Assembly (NCBI GenBank): GCA_033851915.1
Contig: JAWSVM010000003.1
Coordinates: 186,001 to 250,000 of the forward strand
Direction of reading: 5' to 3'
DNA from: UBA1672 sp033851915
GTDB taxonomy: Bacteria; Pseudomonadota; Alphaproteobacteria; Micavibrionales; Micavibrionaceae
DNA length: 64,000 bases
Shown here: positions 7,957 to 15,058 of the stretch, one piece after another
Layout of the letters: each line of letters begins with the position of its first letter
Numbering within the stretch: the first letter of the stretch is position 1
Made by a program: the position numbers and the translations under genes
Notes under the pieces: generated by a model
The model's input: only the letters and a program-made list of their open reading frames with translations
What the model was told of the DNA's origin: nothing
Databases searched by the model: none

Positions 7957-8973
7957 TTATGTAGATTGCGGAGGCTCATACAAGTCAAAAACGTCAATAA
8001 TTTCCAGAAGCTGCTCAATCTCTTTTTTACATTGCATAGCTTGTGATTTGGTTGTGACCGGCACAAATAGACTCGAGGCTTCAAACATATCCGGTTCGTA
8101 GGGAATCATCATAAAGACATATTTTTTGCCGAATAACACGGCGGTTAAAGGTGAATCATCAAAAACCTCTGAGGCTTCTGATAGTTCTTTCAGCAAGCGA
8201 TCACCAACAATAAGCTCGGCACTCTCAGGCTTTGTGGAATAGATATCGAACTTATCCCATTCAGGATCAGATACACTGATGTGAACTTCCTGCATGGTTT
8301 TCCAGCGTGTTTTTGAATAGGATTTTACCATTTTGCTATTGGCGGTGATAATTGTATGGCCGTCTATAACATTTCCCGGTGTTTCCAGCAGAACAAATAT
8401 ACCATCGAATATCGGATCGTCTTTTCGCTTTTTTGAATAAAGTCGCGCTTCAGAGAAAATAACTTTGACCCCTTTATATGTACCCATAAAGCAATCTTCG
8501 GCTTTATAGATGTCATGTGCAGGGATAACCGCAAGCTTTTCGATGACTTTTGCGCTAACGCCACGCTCAGGATGAAATTTTAATCCATTAAGCGTCTGAG
8601 CAAGTTTTGGCATGAAAATTGTTTTATGTTCCTGAACGTAGGCTTTCAAAGGTGATGTTGCCCAGAAATGTAAGAATATAGGCGGGATAAGCGATAGTGC
8701 CAAAGCTAAAAAAGCGGGCAAGATAACGGCTTCCATTAAAAAGAACCAGCCAAATCCCGCAACCCCCAACAGAACCGAAAAAATAGTGAGGTTCATTGCA
8801 ATAAAGCTGCGTGTGCGGTGCTGTTTCATGCGGTTAAGGCGCATCTCTTCCGATTCAGCGATTAAGGCATCAAGTTTTTTGCCAAATTTTCTGTCATCAA
8901 CACGACTTAGGTCACCATCGTTGCTGTGCGTTTTTCTTCGTTTTTCTTTGATTTTTCTGCTCATAAAGACCAT
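7957..8973 (-). CDS. DUF3137-type membrane protein
   Basis: This 338-residue protein has a basic, helical cytoplasmic N-terminus (residues 1-55), two closely spaced transmembrane helices (about 57-100) and a soluble C-terminal domain. The motif YKAEDCFMGTYKGVKV and the following DDPIFDGIFVLLE resemble the DUF3137 family of bacterial membrane proteins of unknown function. An ATG three codons downstream is an alternative start; neither has a convincing ribosome-binding site. It lies between the ferritin-like gene and cheZ on the same strand, with gaps of 64 and 128 bp. Confidence 0.7.
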   Translation of the reverse strand: MVFMSRKIKEKRRKTHSNDGDLSRVDDRKFGKKLDALIAESEEMRLNRMKQHRTRSFIAMNLTIFSVLLGVAGFGWFFLMEAVILPAFLALALSLIPPIFLHFWATSPLKAYVQEHKTIFMPKLAQTLNGLKFHPERGVSAKVIEKLAVIPAHDIYKAEDCFMGTYKGVKVIFSEARLYSKKRKDDPIFDGIFVLLETPGNVIDGHTIITANSKMVKSYSKTRWKTMQEVHISVSDPEWDKFDIYSTKPESAELIVGDRLLKELSEASEVFDDSPLTAVLFGKKYVFMMIPYEPDMFEASSLFVPVTTKSQAMQCKKEIEQLLEIIDVFDLYEPPQST

Positions 8974-9037
8974 CTAAGCAGTCTGCGTCGTAGAGTGCAA
9001 GGGTTTTAGTCTTACTGCGTGGTTTCTTCTGTCTATA

Positions 9038-9880
9038 TTATGTCTGTATTGCATCTGCCAAGGGCTCATACCAATCGCGGATCATGCCTGCTTCTTCGCG
9101 TGAGGGGTGATTGAACGGACGTTTCAGAGCCGCTCCGAAATATGTTTTCACCAAATCTTGCCAATGTTCTTCAATATCGAGATTATGATAGTCACACCAG
9201 CTTTCGAACCAGCATGTGCCTGCACGGACATGTGTAATTTCATCATCATGAATGATTGTCAACATATTGGCCGTTTTATCGTCATTTTGCTTGTTCATCA
9301 TAGCGATCATGTTTGGGGTGACATCAAGGCCTCGCGCTTCTAAAACCATAGGAACAATTGCGAGGCGCGCTGCAAAGTCATGTGCGGTTTTCTCGCTGGA
9401 TTCCCACAAACTGTCATGGGCGGGTAAATCGCCGTAAGCGGCGTCGAAATCATTTAAACGCTCGACCAACATCAAAAAGTGCTTGGCCTCATCATCTGCA
9501 ACTTTCATCCAGTCATCAAAGAAGGCTTTGGGCAGGGTAAAACCTTCAGCTTGGTTTTGGTCTGAATAATTGGAAAATCGCGCCATAATATCCCACGCCA
9601 AATCAATTGCATTCAGTTCTATATGCGCAATAGCATGAAGCAGGGCAACTTTGGATTTATCAGAGCCGGCCTTGCGGCGTTTCGGCATATCGTGAGGGGA
9701 GCGCAGCTCCGGCTTATCGGGGCGCGCGGGACGAGATGGAATGTTCGCCGCTGTTCCGATTTGTGTGATTTCACCATCGTGCCAGCTTTGTGCATGTATT
9801 CTCGTTTTGGATGCTTTTTCTATCGGGTCGGCGCATTGAAGTATTTCTATGGCGGCGGCGCATAATGTGGTTGTCGTCAT
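9038..9880 (-). CDS. DUF455 ferritin-like protein
   Basis: This 280-residue protein matches the DUF455 branch of the ferritin-like superfamily. Metal-ligand-like motifs are visible in order: HIELNAIDLAWD near residue 92, DDEAKHFLML near 130 and HDDEITHVRAG near 212, i.e. repeated E/H helices of a four-helix di-metal bundle. The function is unknown; the fold suggests metal-dependent oxidation or a stress role in the cytoplasm. There is no clear ribosome-binding site before the ATG. It is upstream of the DUF3137 gene on the same strand. Confidence 0.85.
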   Translation of the reverse strand: MTTTTLCAAAIEILQCADPIEKASKTRIHAQSWHDGEITQIGTAANIPSRPARPDKPELRSPHDMPKRRKAGSDKSKVALLHAIAHIELNAIDLAWDIMARFSNYSDQNQAEGFTLPKAFFDDWMKVADDEAKHFLMLVERLNDFDAAYGDLPAHDSLWESSEKTAHDFAARLAIVPMVLEARGLDVTPNMIAMMNKQNDDKTANMLTIIHDDEITHVRAGTCWFESWCDYHNLDIEEHWQDLVKTYFGAALKRPFNHPSREEAGMIRDWYEPLADAIQT

Positions 9881-10106
9881 GGTTGTTTCATTCTAATAAG
9901 TATTTTTTAAATTGTGTTATATAATTTCGCCTAGAGAGGGGTTTGCGTTCGTAAATGAGCGCTGCAAAAACGGCAAAGGTCATATGCAAAAACTCTATAG
10001 CATATTATGCATTTTTTATTGCTTTTCCTGATTTTACAGACTATAAAACAATCCTCTCCTGGCCGCTGATATCCCCCACACTCCCTTGGCGGTCGGGAGT
10101 TTCCTC

Positions 10107-10301
10107 TTAATCCAGAGCGTTTAGATTTTGTGCATCATTTAAATGCATGAGAGGGACGTTTTTCATTGCGCCGTCATCATTGAATTTTACGCCGCTTTTG
10201 ATAATTCTAATGGGCAGTCGCGCAACCCCGCCGAGCAGTTTTCCTGTCGACCCGCAAGAACATAAAGAAAATGTGACGCATATTAGAAGGATAAATCGCA
10301 T
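10107..10301 (-). CDS. Small putative lipoprotein, 64 residues
   Basis: The N-terminus MRFILLICVTFSLCSCGSTG is a signal peptide with a lipobox ending at Cys14 or Cys16, so the mature part would be only about 50 residues anchored in a membrane. The mature region is mildly basic and has no motif I know. No strong ribosome-binding site precedes the ATG. It lies 36 bp after another even smaller lipoprotein ORF on the same strand, suggesting a two-gene unit. Confidence 0.6.
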   Translation of the reverse strand: MRFILLICVTFSLCSCGSTGKLLGGVARLPIRIIKSGVKFNDDGAMKNVPLMHLNDAQNLNALD

Positions 10302-10337
10302 AAGCAGGGGAAACTTTCTTTTGTGTTACAGAGTTTG

Positions 10338-10451
10338 TTATTTAGGTGTCAACTTCTGAAAAATACTGGCGGTTTTCTTTGCGCCATATTTCTCTGCATG
10401 CTGGCAAGAGGATAGCGTTAAAAGAGTAATTAATAGGAGTGCGGTTTTCAT
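10338..10451 (-). CDS. Mini-lipoprotein, 37 residues
   Basis: A 37-codon frame begins MKTALLLITLLTLSSCQHAE, a textbook lipoprotein signal with lipobox L-S-S-C; the mature peptide would be about 22 residues, basic and helical. A good ribosome-binding site (AAGGAAGAG) lies about 7 bp before the ATG. Small lipoproteins of this size include the entericidins, but the sequence is not clearly one of them. It sits just upstream of the 64-residue lipoprotein gene. Confidence 0.6.
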   Translation of the reverse strand: MKTALLLITLLTLSSCQHAEKYGAKKTASIFQKLTPK

Positions 10452-10492
10452 TGTGCTCTCTTCCTTTAAGGTATGTGGTGTATCTCTCTTTT

Positions 10493-10693
10493 CTACAGGT
10501 TGATAACATTTAGATCAAGGGCGTTAAAGTTTATCTCTTTAAGCCGGAAACACCGCGCATTAATTCCAACTGCACGGCTCAAAGGAGAAGGGCCATCCTT
10601 CTTATCAATAACCCGCGGCGTAAACCCCCGCCGATACAACTCACACGCCGCCGTCAACCCAGTAGGCCCAGCCCCTATAATCAAAAGATCCAT
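10493..10693 (-). pseudogene. Truncated FAD-dependent monooxygenase fragment
   Basis: The first ~46 residues are a clear Rossmann FAD-binding N-terminus: DLLIIGAGPTGLTAACEL followed by the RVIDKKDGPSPLSRAVGINAR stretch typical of aromatic-ring flavoprotein monooxygenases (normally about 400-550 residues). After that the homology stops and the frame ends 20 residues later. No ribosome-binding site precedes the ATG. The conserved part is visibly more C-rich than its AT-rich flanks. This looks like the 5' remnant of a lost or laterally acquired gene rather than a working enzyme. Confidence 0.7.
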
Positions 10694-10765
10694 GACGGCA
10701 GTTTGGAGGAGTTCTTTGGATTAGGCAATGTGTTGGGTGTTGAATAGAAAAACTTATAAATCATA

Positions 10766-10795
10766 TTGACGTACTGTCTTACGGTGTAGTACATT
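10766..10795 (+). promoter_or_regulatory. Candidate promoter with an internal inverted repeat, upstream of the RHH-like gene
   Basis: TTGACG at 10766-10771 and TACATT at 10790-10795 are 18 bp apart. GTACT and AGTAC, about 12 bp apart, form an inverted repeat between these elements, where a ribbon-helix-helix repressor could bind. Autoregulation is inferred only. Confidence 0.35.
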
Positions 10796-10824
10796 GCATT
10801 ATATATAAAACATGAGGTATTTCT

Positions 10825-11316
10825 ATGTCTACAAAAAAAGCAGGTGCAAAGGGTGGTGAGAAGACGACAAGTCTGACGGTGCGCCTTGATCCTAAATTGA
10901 AATATGGTTTGGAAATATTATCACGTAAACAGCATAGAAATTTATCATCTACAGTGGAGTGGGCTTTAAACATGGTATTAGGCAATGCGTCTGATGGATT
11001 ACCCTATTTAGAAGAAATTTGGGATGTCGATGAAGCTGATCGTTTAGTTAAGTTGGCGTTGTATAGTCCTGAATTATTGACGTATGGAGAACAAAAAATA
11101 TGGAAACTTATTAAGGAAAGTGGTTTGTGTTGGGGGATGCATTATGATTGTGCGGGGGTGTGTAAATGGGTTACCACTAATAATAATGTAGATTGGAAAG
11201 AAATAAGAGATAATTGGGATATTTTTGTGTCTGTTTCTAGGGGGGATGAAGATGAGTCTAAGCTTCCTAAGTGGGTAGATAAAAGAAAGGTGCTAGATGA
11301 TGAAATTCCTTTTTAA
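10825..11316 (+). CDS. Ribbon-helix-helix-like N-terminal domain protein, 163 residues
   Basis: The first 15 residues are basic and flexible. Residues about 15-52 (SLTVRLDPKLKYGLEILS followed by a helical NLSSTVEWAL) have the strand-helix-helix pattern of ribbon-helix-helix DNA-binding domains found in repressors and antitoxins. The remaining 110 residues, rich in Trp and acidic residues, I do not recognise. The gene overlaps the start of a small membrane-protein gene by 20 bp. A candidate promoter lies upstream. Base composition is AT-rich and the gene stands beside a pseudogene, consistent with an accessory patch. Confidence 0.65.
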   Translation: MSTKKAGAKGGEKTTSLTVRLDPKLKYGLEILSRKQHRNLSSTVEWALNMVLGNASDGLPYLEEIWDVDEADRLVKLALYSPELLTYGEQKIWKLIKESGLCWGMHYDCAGVCKWVTTNNNVDWKEIRDNWDIFVSVSRGDEDESKLPKWVDKRKVLDDEIPF

Positions 11317-11467
11317 TTTTAAAAAAAGTTTATCAATAAACATTATTTTAGTTGCAATGATTCTTGTCTTTTTATTATCGTCAATTGTTATCGCGTCTAG
11401 TACAGGATACAGCTTTGGGGTTAAGACAGTTTTAGGTGAAATTAAATTCGAACCACCAGCTAAATAA
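11297..11467 (+). CDS. Small single-pass membrane protein, 56 residues
   Basis: The frame opens with ATGATG at 11297 inside the end of the RHH-like gene and encodes a short basic N-terminus (MMKFLFNFKKS), one strong transmembrane helix (INIILVAMILVFLLSSIVIA) and about 23 polar residues. AAAGG lies 6 bp before the first ATG. The overlap implies translational coupling. Regulator-plus-small-membrane-peptide pairs exist in toxin-antitoxin and stress modules, but nothing here proves toxicity. It ends 6 bp before the convergent end of lepA. Confidence 0.55.
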   Translation: MMKFLFNFKKSLSINIILVAMILVFLLSSIVIASSTGYSFGVKTVLGEIKFEPPAK

Positions 11468-11472
11468 TCCCA

Positions 11473-13284
11473 TCACTTATCATCGCCCATTTTAAGCGCA
11501 GCGATAAATGCGCTTTGGGGGATGTTGACGTTGCCGTATTGGCGCATTTTGGCTTTACCCTTTTTCTGCTTATCCAACAGCTTTTTCTTACGCGACACAT
11601 CACCGCCGTAACATTTTGCAGTCACGTCTTTACGCATCGCCGAGACATTCTCCCGCGCGATGATTTTCCCGCCAATCGCCGCTTGAATGGCGATTTTAAA
11701 CATTTGGCGGGGGATCAGGGTTTTCAGACGCTCACACAGGCCGCGCCCACGAAGCTCCGCACTTGAACGATGCACAATCATGGCCAGCGCATCGACAGGC
11801 TCGTCATTTACGCGGATATCGAGTTTAACCAGATCATTCTCGCCATAACCATCCAGCTCATAATCAAAGCTGGCATAGCCTTTGGACAGGGATTTTAGGC
11901 GATCATAGAAATCAAACACCACCTCGTTTAATGGCAAGCGATAAACCAGCATTGCGCGCGATCCCGCATAGGTCAGGTCAATCTGCACGCCGCGTCGATC
12001 CTGACACAGCTTTAACAGACCGCCGAGATATTCATCGGGTACAAGGATGGTCGCCTTGATCCACGGCTCCTCAATAGAGGCGATTTTAACTACATCGGGC
12101 ATATCGACGGGGTTATACATTTCGACCACATCGCCGTTATTCATGTTCAAACGGTAAACCACACTGGGCGCGGTCGGGATCAGGTCGAGATCAAATTCGC
12201 GCTCCAGACGTTCTTGGATGATTTCCATGTGTAATAAACCCAAAAAGCCGCAGCGAAAACCAAGCCCGAGAGCTTGCGAGCTTTCCGTTTCATAATGCAG
12301 CGACGCATCATTCAAACGGATACGCCCCAAAGAATCGCGCAATTTTTCAAATTCGCTGGCATCTGCAGGATAGAATGAACAAAACACCATCGGCACGCTA
12401 GGTTTAAAACCTTTAAGGGCGATTTCACAGGGCTTGCGGTCATCGGTGATCGTATCACCAACATTTGTTTCACTAATATCTTTGATGCTAGCGGTGATAA
12501 AACCCATTTCACCGGGGCCTAGTTCCTCCAGTTCAACTTTTTTCGGGGTGAAGATACCAACGCGGTCAATATCGCGGGTTGCCCCGTTGCTCATAAACCT
12601 GATTTTCTGACCCTTGCGCAGCGTGCCGTCAATGACACGCACCAGCACAACAACGCCCAGATAAACATCATACCAACTATCAACCAATAGAGCCTTTGTC
12701 GGCTTTTCTATATCGCCTTCATGTGGCGGGGGCAGGGTGGCTACAATGGCTTCAAGCAGATCATCAATCCCTTCACCAGTCTTGCCGGAGCAAGGCACAG
12801 CATCACTCGCATCAAGGCCGATTACATCTTCAATTTGTCTTTTCGCATTTTCAACATCGGCGGCTGGCAGGTCGATTTTATTAATCGCGCAGACAATCTC
12901 ATGTTCATTATCTATCGCCTGATAAACATTGGCCAGTGTTTGTGCTTCAACGCCTTGCGATGCATCCACCACCAAAATTGACCCCTCACAAGAGGCGAGC
13001 GAGCGTGATACTTCATACGCAAAATCCACATGCCCCGGTGTATCCATTAAATTAAGCTGATATTCAATGCCATCCTTCGCGGTATATTCCAGACGCACCG
13101 TTTGCGCCTTGATGGTAATTCCGCGCTCGCGCTCAATATCCATTGTATCGAGCACTTGCTCTTGCATTTCGCGCTCTTCCAAGCCGCCGCATGTTTGAAT
13201 TAAGCGGTCAGCGAGGGTGGATTTTCCATGATCAATATGTGCGATAATGGCGAAGTTACGGATATTTTTTAATTTTTTGCTCAT
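11473..13284 (-). CDS. lepA: Elongation factor 4 (LepA), ribosome back-translocating GTPase
   Basis: This 603-residue translational GTPase has the G1 motif AHIDHGKST at residues 15-23, the G3 region DTPGHVDF near 80 and the G4 motif NKIDLPAAD near 134. EF-G-like domains follow, and the C-terminal domain ends RMRQYGNVNIPQSAF-like. LepA associates with ribosomes and the membrane and affects translation under stress and 30S assembly. The length is the family norm. AAAGG precedes the ATG. It is monocistronic by spacing, converging with the small membrane-protein gene. Confidence 0.97.
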   Translation of the reverse strand: MSKKLKNIRNFAIIAHIDHGKSTLADRLIQTCGGLEEREMQEQVLDTMDIERERGITIKAQTVRLEYTAKDGIEYQLNLMDTPGHVDFAYEVSRSLASCEGSILVVDASQGVEAQTLANVYQAIDNEHEIVCAINKIDLPAADVENAKRQIEDVIGLDASDAVPCSGKTGEGIDDLLEAIVATLPPPHEGDIEKPTKALLVDSWYDVYLGVVVLVRVIDGTLRKGQKIRFMSNGATRDIDRVGIFTPKKVELEELGPGEMGFITASIKDISETNVGDTITDDRKPCEIALKGFKPSVPMVFCSFYPADASEFEKLRDSLGRIRLNDASLHYETESSQALGLGFRCGFLGLLHMEIIQERLEREFDLDLIPTAPSVVYRLNMNNGDVVEMYNPVDMPDVVKIASIEEPWIKATILVPDEYLGGLLKLCQDRRGVQIDLTYAGSRAMLVYRLPLNEVVFDFYDRLKSLSKGYASFDYELDGYGENDLVKLDIRVNDEPVDALAMIVHRSSAELRGRGLCERLKTLIPRQMFKIAIQAAIGGKIIARENVSAMRKDVTAKCYGGDVSRKKKLLDKQKKGKAKMRQYGNVNIPQSAFIAALKMGDDK

Positions 13285-13398
13285 AGCCTTTCTTATAAAG
13301 GGGTGCAGGGGAAAAGGGAACGGGTTTTATTATCTTTTTATTGCTGTATAGATTGTTTATCTATGTTTATGATAATCTCGGGATAAGGAGAGCCTAAT

Positions 13399-13698
13399 AT
13401 GTCAGATGAACAACAACCGCGTGAGCCAATTCTAAAACCTAGGGATGAGGCAAAATTTAAAACTGTGAGTCGTAAAGTTCCTGTAAATCCGGAAGATTTT
13501 GAGCCGGTTTTGCTGGAAGAGGGATTCTATCATAAAAAAGTGAAGCCGCCATATCTTCTATTTATCCTTGTTTTGTGCGGTGTGTTGCTTGCATGTTGGA
13601 AAATGTGGATGTATGGAGGTATTGAGGAACTAGAGAAGAAGCATAAACTAATGCAGCTCAAGGCTCAGGAAATTGCAGTAGAGTTGCATCGTAATTAG
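13399..13698 (+). CDS. Small bitopic membrane protein, 99 residues
   Basis: A charged cytoplasmic N-terminus of about 50 residues precedes a single membrane helix (PYLLFILVLCGVLLACWKM, about 51-69) and a short coiled-coil-like tail rich in Lys and Glu. AAGGAG lies 9 bp before the ATG, strong support for the start. I do not recognise a family. It is divergent from lepA and convergent with the six-gene operon. Confidence 0.65.
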   Translation: MSDEQQPREPILKPRDEAKFKTVSRKVPVNPEDFEPVLLEEGFYHKKVKPPYLLFILVLCGVLLACWKMWMYGGIEELEKKHKLMQLKAQEIAVELHRN

Positions 13699-13797
13699 AA
13701 TTGCAATGGTATTGTGCTTGGGATGGTGTTGTTTTCCGCGGATAAAATCATTGTACGCGTGGCGTAAGATAAAGAACATTTTCATTGTCTTCGGGCA

Positions 13798-13823
13798 TAA
13801 AAAATAGGCGAAAAAATCGCCCA
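13798..13823 (-). terminator. Rho-independent terminator of the six-gene operon
   Basis: On the minus strand GGCGA (pairing 13817-13821) and TCGCC (13807-13811) form a 5-bp stem with a T-rich loop, followed by TATTTTTT. It lies about 30 bp after the stop of the 56-residue gene and marks the end of the operon. Confidence 0.7.
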
Positions 13824-13853
13824 TCTTTAAAATTACAATAAAAATGTATGTTC

Positions 13854-14024
13854 TTACATACCTAGGCCGCCAATGATAGGGCCTTCGTTCGAAATGTTTG
13901 CTTCATTTTCAGCACCGGTTATGCCAGCTGTATCCAATGTTGCTGATACGCGCATATCTGCGGCAGTGAATAGACTTGCTAGTTCTGTCGCTTTAGTCGC
14001 TCCAAATGTTCCTGTTAAGCTCAT
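13854..14024 (-). CDS. Operon-terminal small protein, 56 residues
   Basis: An uninterrupted 56-codon frame begins MSLTGTFGATKATELASLF and ends EGPIIGGLGM. It has no Cys, no signal peptide and no membrane helix. The composition is Ala/Thr/Gly-rich with a predicted amphipathic helix in the first 25 residues and a glycine-rich end. A strong AAAGGAG ribosome-binding site lies about 10 bp upstream, and a terminator follows immediately. It is the last gene of the six-gene operon, 68 bp after the 121-residue gene. I recognise no family; it could be a structural subunit or a peptide substrate of the larger proteins, which is speculation. Confidence 0.65.
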   Translation of the reverse strand: MSLTGTFGATKATELASLFTAADMRVSATLDTAGITGAENEANISNEGPIIGGLGM

Positions 14025-14091
14025 TGTTTTTACACTCCTTTTATATTATTCAACCAATTTATTTTTGCCTACTATTATGCAGATCTTATAT

Positions 14092-14457
14092 TTATTTCCC
14101 GTGAAGGATGAGGGGGACATAAGTACCTTCTTTTGCACCACCTGTATCATCATCCAGTAAAATCATTAACATTTGATGAGTATTTTGCATATATTTGGAC
14201 ATTTCCTTTGTAAGGTCAACCCCCGCATTACGCATCTCACCACAGTCTAAGACAAAATCAAGCTTGTAAGTGTCTAAGTCAAATTCAAGCCAAGCAATAT
14301 CATTTCTAAACGGTTTATTGTAAAAAACGGCACAACGTCCATCTTCTTTTACCGCAACTTCGATATGAAGTTTGCTGTTTTCGTCAACACCATAAACAAA
14401 ATCGGTTAGGTTACCATTGTCTGGAATTTCACCACTCTGTCTTGTATGTTCACTCAT
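14092..14457 (-). CDS. Orphan operon small acidic protein B, 121 residues
   Basis: This soluble acidic protein has alternating hydrophobic and charged residues suggesting a beta-rich fold. Residues about 30-121 align by eye with the second half of the upstream 161-residue protein. Shared features are a W/F-LE-[YF]-D-x-[DE]-T block (IAWLEFDLDTYKL here), a helix with similarly spaced hydrophobics, and a C-terminal VPLxL block (YVPLILHGK here). The two are therefore probably ancient paralogues. Fifth gene of the six-gene operon, 67 bp after its paralogue. Function unknown. Confidence 0.7.
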   Translation of the reverse strand: MSEHTRQSGEIPDNGNLTDFVYGVDENSKLHIEVAVKEDGRCAVFYNKPFRNDIAWLEFDLDTYKLDFVLDCGEMRNAGVDLTKEMSKYMQNTHQMLMILLDDDTGGAKEGTYVPLILHGK

Positions 14458-14524
14458 CGTCTCATTTCTTTTACTTGTTCTTATTATATAACGTTTTTGC
14501 TAAAAAAGCCCGATTTTTTTTCAC

Positions 14525-15010
14525 TTAATTCAAAGTTTTTTGTATTTCCGGCTCTTTAATTTTCAGCGGAACTTCAAACCCGTCAATTGCTTCTCCATCT
14601 TTTGTTCGAATGATGAATAAATTTTGTTCTTTCGCGATATAAGGGCGAACGAGCCATTGAATTTTAGTTCCTAAATCAAAGCGTTGGCGGTCATTTGTAT
14701 GAACCGTGATGCGCTGTGTTTCGTGATCATATTCCAGAAAATCAATAGTACAGTTCAATTCCGGCGCGTGAAAAATGTAGTTAATGCCGCGTTCTCTATC
14801 GCAGTAAATGTCAAAATCAGTAGGATTATCGAATAAGCGTGTGCGACCCGCACCAAAACCCGCGCCCCAATCATCTCCCATATTGGGAGGGGCGGTTGGT
14901 GTTTCCTTTTCTTTATTTTCTTCTTCCTCGGACATAATCAGACTCGCCAGAAATGGCATATTTGTGAAGTGTTCAGAGCCATCATAGCGATTAACACTTA
15001 ACAAAATCAT
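14525..15010 (-). CDS. Orphan operon small acidic protein A, 161 residues
   Basis: The N-terminus has about 50 low-complexity residues including a run of Glu/Lys and a Gly-rich GDDWGAGFGAGR. The C-terminal ~95 residues form a domain shared with the downstream 121-residue protein, with matching blocks CTIDFLEYDHETQR and FEVPLKIKE. CAGGAG lies 7 bp before the ATG. It begins 48 bp after the end of the 1622-residue gene. I know no homologue; the paired small proteins could be chaperones or ligands for the giant protein, which is inference from gene order only. Confidence 0.7.
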   Translation of the reverse strand: MILLSVNRYDGSEHFTNMPFLASLIMSEEEENKEKETPTAPPNMGDDWGAGFGAGRTRLFDNPTDFDIYCDRERGINYIFHAPELNCTIDFLEYDHETQRITVHTNDRQRFDLGTKIQWLVRPYIAKEQNLFIIRTKDGEAIDGFEVPLKIKEPEIQKTLN

Positions 15011-15058
15011 AACATTACTCCTGTGAAAGGGGAAGTCATAACCGATTCGTTCCGGTTA

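Noticed and set aside
10079..10101. ACTCCC/GGGAGT hairpin downstream of the small lipoprotein
   Set aside because: No T-run follows on the minus strand and there is no plus-strand gene to terminate.
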